The notes: generated from the sequence alone by a model not told the origin. A stretch of DNA of 64,000 bases from an uncultured Ruminococcus sp. (GCA_904393835.1 CAJFNC010000008.1:1-64000), one strand, 5' to 3'; counted from the stretch's first letter, positions 30,669-39,823 are shown. Translations and numbers: made by a program.

Positions 30669-31055
30669 TTTACAAAAGCTTTCTTTTATTTTCATTTCGA
30701 TTTTTGAGATTGTCTCTCTGAAAAATTCATCATCCCTGCCTGTCGGATCCTCTATTCCCCAGTCATCGTCAAAAGCTCTGCCGATATATGGACAGCCGAC
30801 TTCACATCCCATTGAAACAGCAATATCGGGAGTCGGAATTTCATCTGCCGTCTTGCTGTGTTGAGTTTTTTCCATATCAATTCCGTAAATTTCCTTTACC
30901 AGCCTGACGGCATCACGATTTATTTCCGGCTTGGTCTGCGAACCTGCCGAATAAAATTCATACCTGTCCCCTGCAAAATACCTGCCCAGCGCCTCTGCAA
31001 TCTGGCTGCGGCACGAGTTATGAACACAGAAAAACGCAACTTTTTTCTTTTCCAT
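30666..31055 (-). CDS. arsC: thioredoxin-coupled arsenate reductase / LMW phosphatase
   Basis: 129 residues, the size of the thioredoxin-dependent ArsC family. The P-loop C10-VHNS-C15-R16 and the resolving pair C84/C88 (GCEVGCP) are in place, followed by DWGIEDPTG. All three redox cysteines needed for arsenate reduction are present, so it is more than a plain tyrosine phosphatase. AAGG lies before the ATG. No arsR or arsenite exporter gene is linked, so it is an orphan; the trxB homologue 3.5 kb away could supply electrons indirectly. Confidence 0.9.
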   Translation of the reverse strand: MEKKKVAFFCVHNSCRSQIAEALGRYFAGDRYEFYSAGSQTKPEINRDAVRLVKEIYGIDMEKTQHSKTADEIPTPDIAVSMGCEVGCPYIGRAFDDDWGIEDPTGRDDEFFRETISKIEMKIKESFCK

Positions 31056-31089
31056 CCTTACACCTTGCCTATCGAAATTTAAATAATTT

Positions 31090-31119
31090 TTAAAAAGGAC
31101 GCCGCAAGACGTCCTTTTT
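31090..31119 (-). terminator. terminator of the AGCS symporter gene
   Basis: AAAAAGGACG (31092-31101) pairs with CGTCCTTTTT (31110-31119), with a T-rich exit on the minus strand. Confidence 0.85.
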
Positions 31120-31135
31120 ATGTATTGATAACTTA

Positions 31136-32590
31136 TTACCTTACTCTTACGGGAATTTCCGTGCGGTCAAATTCCTCAAGACGGTTGCCGTAAAGATAAT
31201 AATTTGTTTCCTTGGCAATTACGGGAGAGAGCACAAGGATTGCAAAGATGTTCGGCAGCGCCATAAGAGCGTTGAAAATGTCTGACATTGTCCACACCAA
31301 ATCGAGCGCGGTAATCGGGGCGATAAGGAGCACAATTATAAAGAGAATTTTATATGGCATTATACCCTTATGACCGAACAGATATTCAACGCATCTTTCA
31401 CCGTAATATGACCAGCCGAGAATTGTTGAAAACGCGAACAGCACAATGCCGACAACAAGTATAGGTGTGCCTATTACCGGAATCTGAGCAAAAGCGGCCG
31501 AGGTAAGGCTGCCTCCCTCAATATTGACAGTGTCGATATTCGGATTTTTAATGCAGGAGCTTACAATTACAAGACCTGTCATAAGGCACACAACAACAGT
31601 GTCCCAAAAAGTGCCTGTTGACGAAATCATTGCCTGCCTTACAGGGTTTCTTGACTGAGCTGCCGAAGCAACAATAGGAGCGGAACCCATACCTGATTCG
31701 TTGCTGAAAAGACCTCTTGCAACGCCGTATCTTGCGGCAAGCAAAATTCCCGAACCGGTAAGTCCGCCGCCGAAAGCCTTAATTGAAAATGCCGATTCAA
31801 CGATTGTGCAAACGGTCTGCCAGAGCACATCGGCATTGAAGCACAAAATAACTATACATCCGACCACATACATAACGGTCATAAAGGGCACGAGCTTTTC
31901 ACACACACTTGAAATTGATTTAATGCCGCCGAAAATAACAAGCGCAACAAATACGGCAACTAAAATACCCGACACAAACGCTACCAAAGACACCTGATTG
32001 CCGAATAAATTAATCATAAGGGTTTTGCCGGAATTAAAGGTATCGTCCATAACGCTTGAAATAGCGTTTGTCTGCACGCCGCAGCCTATACCTAACGACG
32101 CAAGAATTGCGAAAGCGGCAAAAAGAATCGCAATCCACTTGCAGCTTCTTTCCTTGCCGAAAATTTTGGGATGAATCGCCCTTTCAATGGCGTACATCGC
32201 GCCGCCCTGCATCCTGCCGTTTTTGTCCTTTACACGGTATTTTACCGCAATAAGCGATTCTGCGTACTTGGTGGCAATGCCGAAAACGCCTGTAAGCCAG
32301 CACCAGAGCACAGCACCTGCGCCGCCGAGCGCAACTGCCGTGCCCACGCCGATAATATTACCGGTTCCGATAGTTGACGCAAGCGCCGTAGTCAACGCCT
32401 GAAACGGGCTGATGTCTCCGTCAACGTCGGGGTCTTTGGTGACGGAAAGCTTTATCGCTTTAAACGTCTTTCGCTGAATAAACTTTGTTCTGACTGTCAT
32501 AAAAATATGTGTACCGAGCAGAATGACTATCATCGGGATACCCCAGATAAATTCGTCAACCGCCTCGAAAAAGTTGTTAATTATTTCCAT
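31136..32590 (-). CDS. AGCS family sodium:amino acid symporter
   Basis: 484 residues and about eleven membrane spans. The family signatures GTGNIIGVGTAVALGGAGAV, KYAESLIAVKYR with QGGAMYAIE, and NESGMGSAPIVASAAQ are clear. AGCS proteins import alanine or glycine with sodium across the cytoplasmic membrane. GGGAGAG precedes the ATG. It is followed by its own terminator and preceded by the HAD gene on the same strand, 33 nt away, so it may be the last gene of a short operon. Confidence 0.95.
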   Translation of the reverse strand: MEIINNFFEAVDEFIWGIPMIVILLGTHIFMTVRTKFIQRKTFKAIKLSVTKDPDVDGDISPFQALTTALASTIGTGNIIGVGTAVALGGAGAVLWCWLTGVFGIATKYAESLIAVKYRVKDKNGRMQGGAMYAIERAIHPKIFGKERSCKWIAILFAAFAILASLGIGCGVQTNAISSVMDDTFNSGKTLMINLFGNQVSLVAFVSGILVAVFVALVIFGGIKSISSVCEKLVPFMTVMYVVGCIVILCFNADVLWQTVCTIVESAFSIKAFGGGLTGSGILLAARYGVARGLFSNESGMGSAPIVASAAQSRNPVRQAMISSTGTFWDTVVVCLMTGLVIVSSCIKNPNIDTVNIEGGSLTSAAFAQIPVIGTPILVVGIVLFAFSTILGWSYYGERCVEYLFGHKGIMPYKILFIIVLLIAPITALDLVWTMSDIFNALMALPNIFAILVLSPVIAKETNYYLYGNRLEEFDRTEIPVRVR

Positions 32591-32623
32591 AATTTCTCTC
32601 CCTGCCCTTAAAATCAGATAATC

Positions 32624-33289
32624 TTATCCGTTATTTGCCCTGTTCAAAATTCTGATAACATCAGTCAATCCGTCAGCTACATCGTACAGCAACGGCTGTA
32701 TTTCGGGCGTAGGTCCGTCGAGGTCGGGCACCATAACGGTTTTGCACCCTGCCGAGCTTGCAGATTTAATTCCGTTTTGAGAGTCCTCAAGCGCAAGGCA
32801 TTCGCCCGGCTCAAGTCCGAGCTTTTCCGCCGCCAAAACATAAATATCAGGTTCGGGCTTCCCTCTGCTCACCATTGACGCGCAGACTATTTCATCAAAA
32901 TATCCGTACAAATCGAGAGCCTGCAAATACCGCTTTGTTCTGTCCGGCTTTGTTGCCGTGGCAAGGGCAACCTTGTAGCCGTTCTCCTTCAGATAAGACA
33001 AAAGCCGAGCCGCTCCGCTTTTTGCCTCTATTCCGTTTTCATCTATGTATTTATCCATAAGCTCAATACGCTTATCGTGCACCTTGTGATAATCAAAATC
33101 CTGTCCAAAGTAGCCCTTGAGCTTTTCAATCGCGAACGGACGCGCCATGGAACGAATACTGAGAGCGTGTTTTTTCTCCATGGGATAGCCGTAAAATTGA
33201 GCCGCTTCACACCAGAACCTAACATACAGTTTTTCGCTGTCAAGTATAACTCCGTCCATATCGGAAATTACGCCTTTAATTTTATTCAT
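32624..33289 (-). CDS. HAD family hydrolase, beta-phosphoglucomutase-like
   Basis: 221 residues. The HAD nucleophile motif is D10-M-D12-G (VISDMDGVILDSE), motif II is ALATATKP and motif III/IV is ALEDSQNGIKSASSAGCKTVMVPD. The cap domain between residues 20 and 90 marks the subfamily of beta-phosphoglucomutase and small phosphatases. The substrate cannot be told. It overlaps no gene but follows the EamA gene by 9 nt, with AGGAG straddling the previous stop. Confidence 0.9.
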   Translation of the reverse strand: MNKIKGVISDMDGVILDSEKLYVRFWCEAAQFYGYPMEKKHALSIRSMARPFAIEKLKGYFGQDFDYHKVHDKRIELMDKYIDENGIEAKSGAARLLSYLKENGYKVALATATKPDRTKRYLQALDLYGYFDEIVCASMVSRGKPEPDIYVLAAEKLGLEPGECLALEDSQNGIKSASSAGCKTVMVPDLDGPTPEIQPLLYDVADGLTDVIRILNRANNG

Positions 33290-33298
33290 ACGTTTCTC

Positions 33299-34264
33299 CT
33301 AACTCAGGTTACTTTCGCCTTTTCTTTTATTAACCGCATTTACAAGCACAATACCCGCGCATATCAGAATCAGCGACGCAAGGGTTTGTATTCTGAACAC
33401 ATTTTCCCCGAGCATAATGCCCGACAACACAGTACCGAAAATCGGCACAAGCAGATTAAAAATCGTAATCTTGCTTGCGGGATGATACTTTAAAAGCGCC
33501 GTCCACACCGAAAACGCCGCCGCAGACACAAGCGCAAGCCACAGCAGAATCAGAACACTGTCAAGCTTTGAAAAGTCGAGCCTGCCGCCGCAGACAAATC
33601 CCAACGCCGTGAGCACAAGACCGCCGGTCATAAGCTGTAACGACGTTACCTTTACGGGATCGCGCCGGGCGGCAACTTTTTTTGAAATCAGGTTACCTGC
33701 CGCTGCGGAGAACGTGGAAAACAATATCATTACATCTCCGAACAGCGTGTCCCTGCTAACGGAACCTATGCCGTTAATCGCAAGCACGCCGCAAAATCCG
33801 ACGATACATCCCGAAATTTTTTGAATATTGAGCTTGTCCGACTTAAAAAATATCGGGGCCAAAAGCACGGTTATAAATGACGCGCAAGCCGTAATTATCG
33901 AGGTATTTGTTCCGCTTGTAAATCCTATGCCGATATATGTAAAAATATACTGAGCCGCCGTCTGCACCAAACCGAGCGAGCAGACGGGAAGTATATCTTT
34001 TTTTGACAGTTTCCGTGAATTTTTCTCCCTTTTAAAAAGCGTAAAACAGTACACCATTACGCCTGCGATAAAAAATCTGAGACCCGCAAAAAGCAATTTT
34101 GAGCCAATGTCGCTTTCGGCGATTTCAAACGAAGAGTAGCCGAGCTTTATGAACGGAAATGCCGTTCCCCACATCAGCGTACAGAAAACCGCCGCAGCAT
34201 ATGCGACTAATCTGTTTTTTAAAATCGGCTGTTTCTGATTTTGCAAGCTACCATCATCTTTCAT
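33299..34264 (-). CDS. EamA/DMT family transporter
   Basis: 321 residues with ten hydrophobic segments in two EamA repeats; CTLMWGTAFPFIKLGY opens the first and LASLILICAGIVLVNAVNKRK closes the second. These proteins export metabolites such as amino acids or purines. The start is the ATG at 34264, preceded in frame by a TTG at 34267; it overlaps the end of the trxB-like gene by 11 nt, so translation is coupled. Substrate unknown. Confidence 0.92.
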   Translation of the reverse strand: MKDDGSLQNQKQPILKNRLVAYAAAVFCTLMWGTAFPFIKLGYSSFEIAESDIGSKLLFAGLRFFIAGVMVYCFTLFKREKNSRKLSKKDILPVCSLGLVQTAAQYIFTYIGIGFTSGTNTSIITACASFITVLLAPIFFKSDKLNIQKISGCIVGFCGVLAINGIGSVSRDTLFGDVMILFSTFSAAAGNLISKKVAARRDPVKVTSLQLMTGGLVLTALGFVCGGRLDFSKLDSVLILLWLALVSAAAFSVWTALLKYHPASKITIFNLLVPIFGTVLSGIMLGENVFRIQTLASLILICAGIVLVNAVNKRKGESNLS

Positions 34265-35162
34265 CAAGGTATTTGTTTACGCTGTCAACGCAGTTGGCGC
34301 CGTCCGAACACGCTGTAATAATTTGACGCAGAGCTTTAGTCCTGACGTCGCCTGCGGCAAAAAATCCGCCGCACGAGGTTTTTCCGCTTTCGTCAGCAAC
34401 AATATAACCGCCGCCGTCAGTAACCCCGAGAGCTTTTACAGCCTCGCTGCGAGGGGAAATTCCGACAGCAATAAACACACCGTCGCAGTCGATTTTTTCG
34501 CCGCTTTTCAAAACGACCGAGTCAGCCTTTTTGTCGCCGCAGATTTTTGCAAGCTCGCTGTTAAATTTAAACTCAACGTTTTGCGCCTGCTCAAGCCTTT
34601 TCACAAGCACATTGTCGGCTCTCAGGCTGTCACGGCGGTGAACCAAAATTACACGGCTGCATATTTTTGAAAGGTACAAAGCGTCGGTCGCCGCCGTGTT
34701 TCCGCCGCCGACAACAACTACGGTTTTGTTGCGGTAGAAAAATCCGTCGCACACCGCGCAGTAACCCACGCCCTTGCCCAAAAACTCTGTTTCGCCCTCA
34801 ATTTCAAGCTTTTTATGCGTAGCGCCTGCGCAGTAAATCACGGTTTTCGCCGTATATATGTGTTTAGAACTTTTCAACTCAAATATATCGCCGACTTTTT
34901 TAATCTCAAGAATTTCATCGTTTAACATCGGAGCGTTCATCGCCTTGGCGTGCTCGTAAAACTTCATCACAAGCTCCATACCGTTCACCTTTTGGTAACC
35001 CGTATAATTGTCAATGTCGTCGGTTTGCGTAATCTGGCTGCCCATTGAAGACGCCGTATCGAGCAGCACAAAATCAAGTCCGCCGCGGGACGCATAAACC
35101 GCCGCCGTAAGACCTGCCGCGCCGCCGCCGACAATAATTAAATCGTAAATCTTATCATCCAT
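34254..35162 (-). CDS. trxB: thioredoxin reductase-like flavoprotein
   Basis: 302 residues from the ATG at 35162, chosen because AAAGGAG lies 8 nt upstream; an earlier in-frame ATG at 35180 overlaps it. FAD site GGGAAG (12-17), redox pair C135-AV-C138, NADPH site GGGNTAATDA and the C-terminal AAGDVRTK give a standard low-molecular-weight TrxB. It reduces thioredoxin or a related protein with NADPH or another donor. No thioredoxin gene is adjacent. It leads a trxB-EamA-HAD-AGCS gene string. Confidence 0.93.
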   Translation of the reverse strand: MDDKIYDLIIVGGGAAGLTAAVYASRGGLDFVLLDTASSMGSQITQTDDIDNYTGYQKVNGMELVMKFYEHAKAMNAPMLNDEILEIKKVGDIFELKSSKHIYTAKTVIYCAGATHKKLEIEGETEFLGKGVGYCAVCDGFFYRNKTVVVVGGGNTAATDALYLSKICSRVILVHRRDSLRADNVLVKRLEQAQNVEFKFNSELAKICGDKKADSVVLKSGEKIDCDGVFIAVGISPRSEAVKALGVTDGGGYIVADESGKTSCGGFFAAGDVRTKALRQIITACSDGANCVDSVNKYLDER

Positions 35163-35204
35163 AAAAAACGCTCCTTTCAAACTTAGTATATCCGATTAAA
35201 TAAA

Positions 35205-35242
35205 AAACAAACAGGGGGCGGCTCAAAAGAGTCAGCCCCCTG
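35205..35242 (-). terminator. terminator of the transketolase operon
   Basis: CAGGGGGC (35212-35219) pairs with GCCCCCTG (35235-35242), with an inner GCTC/GAGTC-like extension and a T-rich exit. It separates the transketolase genes from trxB. Confidence 0.88.
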
Positions 35243-35265
35243 AATTGACATTAAATGTTACCTTA

Positions 35266-36213
35266 TCAACCGTTTTTACAAACGTCTCTGATAACCTTTG
35301 CGATGTGCGGTTGAGTAAGCCCAAATTTATCAAGAAGTTCAAGAGCGGGACCGCTGTAACCGAATTTATCCTGAACGCCGATTTTGGTAACTTTTACGGG
35401 ACAGTTTTGGCTTACAACAGAACATACAGCGTCGCCCAAACCGCCGATTACATTGTGTTCCTCAACAGTAATAATTCTTCCTGTTTCCTTAGCCGCCTTG
35501 ATGATAATCTCTTCATCAATCGGCTTGATTGTGTGAATATTGATAAGACGTGCGTTAATGCCCTCAGATTCAAGCTCTCTTACAGCCTTGAGCGCCTCGT
35601 TAACAACCAAACCGGTTGCAATTACCGCAACGTCGCTGCCCTCGTGAAGAGTAATACCCTTGCCGAGCTCAAACTTATATGTTTCCGGGTCGTTAAAGCT
35701 GTCAATTGCCAGTCTGCCCAAACGGATATAAACGGGTCCCTTGTACTCAATAGCCGCCTTTGTAGCCGCCATCATTTCGTAGTGGTCGGCAGGATTGAGG
35801 ACTACCATATTTGGGATTGTACGCATAATGCCTATATCCTCAATACACTGGTGAGTAGCGCCGTCTTCGCCTGTTGAAATTCCTGCGTGGCTGCCTGCAA
35901 TCTTAACATTGAGATTAGGATAAGCAACCGAGTTCCTTATCTGCTCAAACGCTCTGCCCGTTGCAAACATAGCAAACGAAGCGGCTACGGGAATTTTGCC
36001 TGCTGCCGCCATACCTGCGGCTACGCCCACCATATTTCCCTCTGCGATACCGCAGTCAAAAAATCTGTCGGGAAATTCCTTTTTGAATATACCTGTTTTT
36101 GTAGCCGCCGCAAGGTCAGCGTCAAAAACAACGATGTCTTTATTGGTCTTTGCAAGCTCGCAAAGCGCCATACCAAAGCTCTCTCTTGTAGCCTTATTAA
36201 TAATCTGTGCCAT
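35266..36213 (-). CDS. transketolase, C-terminal subunit
   Basis: 315 residues from the ATG at 36213, whose A is shared with the TAA of the upstream subunit; GGAGGG lies 9 nt before it. It carries the pyrimidine-binding half of the enzyme: the catalytic glutamate in DCGIAEGNMVGVAAGMA, the GEDGATHQ loop and the C-terminal domain. It pairs with the next gene upstream to make a split transketolase of the pentose phosphate pathway. Split transketolases are common in Clostridia and archaea. Confidence 0.95.
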   Translation of the reverse strand: MAQIINKATRESFGMALCELAKTNKDIVVFDADLAAATKTGIFKKEFPDRFFDCGIAEGNMVGVAAGMAAAGKIPVAASFAMFATGRAFEQIRNSVAYPNLNVKIAGSHAGISTGEDGATHQCIEDIGIMRTIPNMVVLNPADHYEMMAATKAAIEYKGPVYIRLGRLAIDSFNDPETYKFELGKGITLHEGSDVAVIATGLVVNEALKAVRELESEGINARLINIHTIKPIDEEIIIKAAKETGRIITVEEHNVIGGLGDAVCSVVSQNCPVKVTKIGVQDKFGYSGPALELLDKFGLTQPHIAKVIRDVCKNG

Positions 36214-37061
36214 TAACACTCGCCCTCCAATCTGTCAATCTCAGCCTGAAGCTCGGCAGTTGCCTGCTCGTACTGCTCTTTGTTGGGAGCCGTGCCGTGC
36301 CATCCGACCTGGTTTTCCATAAATGAAACGCCCTTGCCCTTTACTGTCTCGGCGAGAATTGCCGTGGGCTTGCCCTTTACTGTTTTAGCCTTGTTGAGAG
36401 CTTCCTCAATTTGGTTGAAGTCGTGACCGTCAATTTTGATTACCTCAAAGCCGAATGACTCAAACTTTTTGTCAAGCGGCTCAATACCTGCAACCTCTTC
36501 AACGGCGCCGTCAATCTGAAGTCCGTTTTGGTCAACGATAACAACGAGGTTGTCAAGCTTATTATGAGCGGCAAACATAGCAGCCTCCCAAACCTGACCT
36601 TCTTCAACTTCACCGTCGCCCAAAACTGTATAAGTACGATAGTCCTTGTTATCAATTTTCGCAGCCAATGCCATACCGCAAGCCGCAGAAATGCCCTGTC
36701 CGAGCGAACCCGTGCTCATATCAATGCCGGGAGTGCCTTTCATATCGGGGTGGCCCTGAAGCATTGCGCCGACGTGTCTGAGTTTTGTAAGCTCATCCCA
36801 GTCAAAATAGCCCTTAAGCGCAAGTACCGCGTAAAGGCTGGGGCAGCAGTGACCCTTTGAAAGCACAAATCTGTCCCTGTCCTCCCAATCGGGATTTTGG
36901 GGATTGACATTCATCTCTTTGTAATAGAGATAAGTAAAAATGTCAGCCGCGGAAAGCGAACCGCCGGGATGACCCGATTTAGCATGATAAGTGCCTAAAA
37001 TTGCACCCATTCTTGCCTTGGCAGCAAGAATTTTAAGCTGCTTGATTTCTGAACTATCCAT
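36213..37061 (-). CDS. transketolase, N-terminal subunit
   Basis: 282 residues. It holds the thiamine diphosphate binding half: HAKSGHPGGSLS at the N-terminus, GSLGQG, and the GDGEVEEGQVWEAAMFAAHNKLDN motif that coordinates Mg and the diphosphate, ending in EHE-free C-terminal helices. The complementary half follows with a 1-nt stop/start overlap. AAAGGATTGG precedes the ATG at a somewhat long distance. The promoter lies in the divergent region with coaX. Confidence 0.95.
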   Translation of the reverse strand: MDSSEIKQLKILAAKARMGAILGTYHAKSGHPGGSLSAADIFTYLYYKEMNVNPQNPDWEDRDRFVLSKGHCCPSLYAVLALKGYFDWDELTKLRHVGAMLQGHPDMKGTPGIDMSTGSLGQGISAACGMALAAKIDNKDYRTYTVLGDGEVEEGQVWEAAMFAAHNKLDNLVVIVDQNGLQIDGAVEEVAGIEPLDKKFESFGFEVIKIDGHDFNQIEEALNKAKTVKGKPTAILAETVKGKGVSFMENQVGWHGTAPNKEQYEQATAELQAEIDRLEGEC

Positions 37062-37160
37062 TTAACTAACCAATCCTTTCAGAAAGTTTTGAAAGTTGTA
37101 TCGGCAACGATTAACACCGCCGAAAATATGCGTGTTTGTAACAGCACATAACTACTTTTT

Positions 37161-37188
37161 ATTATACACTATATCGGACAAATTTCAA
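37161..37188 (-). promoter_or_regulatory. promoter of the transketolase operon
   Basis: On the minus strand TTGAAA (37188-37183), 16-nt spacer and TATAAT (37166-37161). Confidence 0.75.
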
Positions 37189-37237
37189 CAACTTTTTTGA
37201 AAAACCCCGAATAATCACAAAATTCATTAATTTGCTC

Positions 37238-37265
37238 TTGAAAGTAATGCGATTTGTGGTATAAT
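37238..37265 (+). promoter_or_regulatory. promoter of coaX
   Basis: TTGAAA (37238-37243), 16-nt spacer and TATAAT (37260-37265), divergent from the transketolase promoter. Confidence 0.75.
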
Positions 37266-37296
37266 TTTAATGTAATTCTATTTGGAGGAACGATAA

Positions 37297-38064
37297 ATGC
37301 TACTGACAGCCGATGTGGGAAACACAAATATTAAGCTGGGTATTTATGAAGGCGAAGCGCTTAAATTCAAGCTTATTTTTTCTACAAACAACTGCAAAAC
37401 AAGCGACGAGTTTGCCGTGGAGCTATACACCTTTTGTCAGATATACGGCATTGACGCAAAAGAGATTGATTCGTCAATTATCAGCTCTGTTGTTCCAAAG
37501 GTTACCGCTCCGCTTAAAACGGCGATTGAAACCGTTACCGGAGTTAAAAGTATGGTAATAGGTCCCGGAATAAAAACGGGGCTTGATATTAAAATTGACC
37601 GTCCTGACACACTCGGCGGCGACATTGTTGCCGGCTGCGTGGGTGCGTCTCACAAGTATGACGGCCCTCTGATAGTTATTTTTATGGGTACGGCTACCGC
37701 CATTACTTACGTTGACGAAAACGGCGCTTATATCGGCGGTGCAATTGCGCCCGGCGTGGGCATTTCGCTTGACGCTCTCACAAGCAACGGTGCTCTGCTG
37801 TCCTCGGTAGATTTAAAAGCTCCGAAAAAGGTTATTTCCGCCAACACGACCGATTGTATCCGTTCGGGAATTATGTTCGGAACGGCGTGTATGCTCGATG
37901 GCATGATTGATAAGTTCATTGAGGAATCAAAAAAGGACTGCACCGTTATAGCTACGGGCGGATTTTCCGAAATGATGACTGACTGCTGCAAGCATAAGAT
38001 TATCGTTGAGGACAATCTTATTTTAGAGGGGCTACGTTTGATACACGACAAAAACAAACGCTGA
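37297..38064 (+). CDS. coaX: type III pantothenate kinase CoaX
   Basis: 255 residues. The ASKHA-fold signature DVGNTNIKLGIYE is at the N-terminus; GPGIKTGLDIKIDRPDTLGGD and FMGTATAITYVDENGAYIGGAIAPGVG complete the family pattern. The enzyme phosphorylates pantothenate in the first step of CoA synthesis. GGAGG lies before the ATG. The next gene is the ECF S component interpreted as PanT, so uptake and phosphorylation of the same vitamin are adjacent. Confidence 0.95.
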   Translation: MLLTADVGNTNIKLGIYEGEALKFKLIFSTNNCKTSDEFAVELYTFCQIYGIDAKEIDSSIISSVVPKVTAPLKTAIETVTGVKSMVIGPGIKTGLDIKIDRPDTLGGDIVAGCVGASHKYDGPLIVIFMGTATAITYVDENGAYIGGAIAPGVGISLDALTSNGALLSSVDLKAPKKVISANTTDCIRSGIMFGTACMLDGMIDKFIEESKKDCTVIATGGFSEMMTDCCKHKIIVEDNLILEGLRLIHDKNKR

Positions 38065-38089
38065 TTTACAATTTAATATGTATGCAAAC

Positions 38090-38145
38090 AGAGCTTTTGC
38101 TCTTTTGTAAATAAAATTTGCGTTTCACCCGTGATTCGGGGAAAC
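38090..38145 (+). promoter_or_regulatory. leader hairpins ahead of panT
   Basis: AGAGC/GCTCT (38090-38103) followed by TTTTG is a weak terminator-like hairpin after coaX. GTTTC plus CCC (38122-38130) pairs with GGG plus GAAAC (38138-38145) just before the AGGAGG at 38149. The second hairpin could mask or expose the ribosome site. No known aptamer was recognised. Confidence 0.4.
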
Positions 38146-38161
38146 AGCAGGAGGTTTTTTT

Positions 38162-38791
38162 ATGAACAAAACAGGCAATTTCTCAAAGGTGCAAAAGATG
38201 GTACTTATGGCCGTACTTATTGCGCTGACACTCGTAATGGCATTTACGCCGCTCGGCTACCTAAAAATAGGCGTATTGTCCGTTTCATTTCTGAGTATTC
38301 CCGTTGCAATCGGCGCCACCGTGCTCGGCCCCGTCGCAGGACTTACGCTCGGAACAATCTTTGGTCTTACAAGCTTTTTGCAGTGCTTCGGTATGGACGC
38401 GTTCGGAACGGCAATGCTTTCCGTCAACTGGTTCTACACATTTGTAATCTGTGTAGTGTCAAGGGCACTTATGGGTTGGTTTACGGGTCTTATCTCTTTG
38501 GGACTTTCAAAAGTATTTAACGGCAAAAAAATCGGCAAATACTTTTTAAACGACATTGTCGCAATCGTATGCGCGCCGATTATGAACACGGTGTTCTTCC
38601 TCGGATTTATTGCTTTGTTTTTCTTCAACACCGAGATTGCGGGACTCAACGTAATTGCCGCCGTTGTTATTCCGGCATTGTCAATTAACTTTGTAATTGA
38701 GATTATCGCTTGCGGAATTATCGGTTCAGCACTGAGCATTGCAATGCAGAAAATTTTGCCGGGCGTATCGCCGAAAACGGTAAAGGTATAA
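38162..38791 (+). CDS. panT: ECF transporter S component, probably PanT
   Basis: 209 residues with six hydrophobic segments. LMAVLIALTLVMAFTPLG, YLKIGVLSVSFLSIPVAIGA and GPVAGLTLGTIFGLTSFLQ follow the pattern of pantothenate-type ECF S proteins. The BioY hallmark (GPxGGY region) is absent although birA follows, so pantothenate is preferred over biotin; the coaX neighbour agrees. AGGAGG precedes the ATG. As with ribU and folT, the energising module is elsewhere. Confidence 0.82.
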   Translation: MNKTGNFSKVQKMVLMAVLIALTLVMAFTPLGYLKIGVLSVSFLSIPVAIGATVLGPVAGLTLGTIFGLTSFLQCFGMDAFGTAMLSVNWFYTFVICVVSRALMGWFTGLISLGLSKVFNGKKIGKYFLNDIVAIVCAPIMNTVFFLGFIALFFFNTEIAGLNVIAAVVIPALSINFVIEIIACGIIGSALSIAMQKILPGVSPKTVKV

Positions 38792-38800
38792 AAATTTTAC

Positions 38801-38824
38801 GGGCGGAGCAATCCGCCCTTTTTT
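38801..38824 (+). terminator. terminator of panT
   Basis: GGGCGGA (38801-38807) pairs with TCCGCCC (38812-38818), followed by T6. Confidence 0.9.
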
Positions 38825-38854
38825 AACTTTTTTAATAAAGAAAACGGTGATGGT

Positions 38855-39823
38855 ATGCAGGATAAAATAATTGAAATTTTACGTTCCGCCCACGGCTATG
38901 TGTCGGGCAGTGAAATCTCAGAAAAGCTCGGCGTGTCACGTCAGGCGGTATGGAAAGCGATTAACTTGTTAAAGGAACAAGGATATGAGTTTGACTCGGT
39001 GCGCAACAAAGGCTACCGCATTTTAAGAGCTCCCGACTGCATAAGCGAAATGGAGCTTAAACGCTGTCTTAACACCCGTATTATCGGCAAAAATCTTGTT
39101 GTACTCGACAGCGTAGGCTCTACAAATGACTATTTAAAGCGGCTTGCCGCCGAGGGTGCTCCCAACGGCACGGTTGTGACGGCACGGGAGCAAACTAAAG
39201 GCAAAGGCAGGCTCGGAAGAAGCTGGCAGACTGCCAAGGACGAGGGCATTGCGTTTTCCGTTTTGCTGCGCCCCGACATTACTCCGTCCGAGGTTTCGGC
39301 AATTACCCCTCTGGCAGGTCTTGCGGTTTGCAGGGCGATAAGGGAATACACCGCGCTTGAATGTATGATAAAATGGCCGAACGACATTATTGTCGGTCAA
39401 AAAAAGCTCGTCGGAATTCTCACCGAAATGAGCGCCGAATTTGACGCCGTGCAGTACGTAATTATCGGAATCGGCATAAATGTTGAGCACACGCATTTTC
39501 CCGAAGAAATAGCCTACAAGGCAACTTCGCTGCTGCTTGAAACAGGCAGGCATATCAACAAAAACGAGTTTCTCGCCTGTGTGCTGAAGCATATTGAGGA
39601 TGAATTTACCGCCGACAATCTTGAGCTTACGCCCGGAGCAGTTAGTGAATACACCGATTTGTGCGCGACCGTAGGCAAAAATATCACTTTTATGCGGGGT
39701 ACACGCAGAGTAAGCGGCGCCGCCGTGGGCATTACGTCGCGCGGTGAACTGGAAGCGATGATGTCTGACGGTACAATTTGTACGATAAATTCAGGCGAAG
39801 TTACCGTGCAGGGCATTTATTGA
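38855..39823 (+). CDS. birA: bifunctional biotin ligase / repressor BirA
   Basis: 322 residues. A winged helix at the N-terminus (GSEISEKLGVSRQAVWKAINLLKEQGYEF) precedes a biotin protein ligase domain with DSVGSTNDYLKR, the adenylate-binding KGKGRLGRSW loop and KWPNDIIVGQKKLVGILTEM, then a C-terminal SH3-like domain. It biotinylates carboxylase subunits and can repress biotin genes. No BirA operator was recognised near panT. GGTGATGG serves as a weak ribosome site. It is preceded by the panT terminator. Confidence 0.95.
   Translation: MQDKIIEILRSAHGYVSGSEISEKLGVSRQAVWKAINLLKEQGYEFDSVRNKGYRILRAPDCISEMELKRCLNTRIIGKNLVVLDSVGSTNDYLKRLAAEGAPNGTVVTAREQTKGKGRLGRSWQTAKDEGIAFSVLLRPDITPSEVSAITPLAGLAVCRAIREYTALECMIKWPNDIIVGQKKLVGILTEMSAEFDAVQYVIIGIGINVEHTHFPEEIAYKATSLLLETGRHINKNEFLACVLKHIEDEFTADNLELTPGAVSEYTDLCATVGKNITFMRGTRRVSGAAVGITSRGELEAMMSDGTICTINSGEVTVQGIY

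Noticed and set aside
38162..38791. Reading the S component next to birA as a biotin transporter (BioY)
   Set aside because: The BioY glycine-rich signature is absent and no BirA operator was seen upstream; the sequence pattern and the coaX neighbour favour pantothenate.
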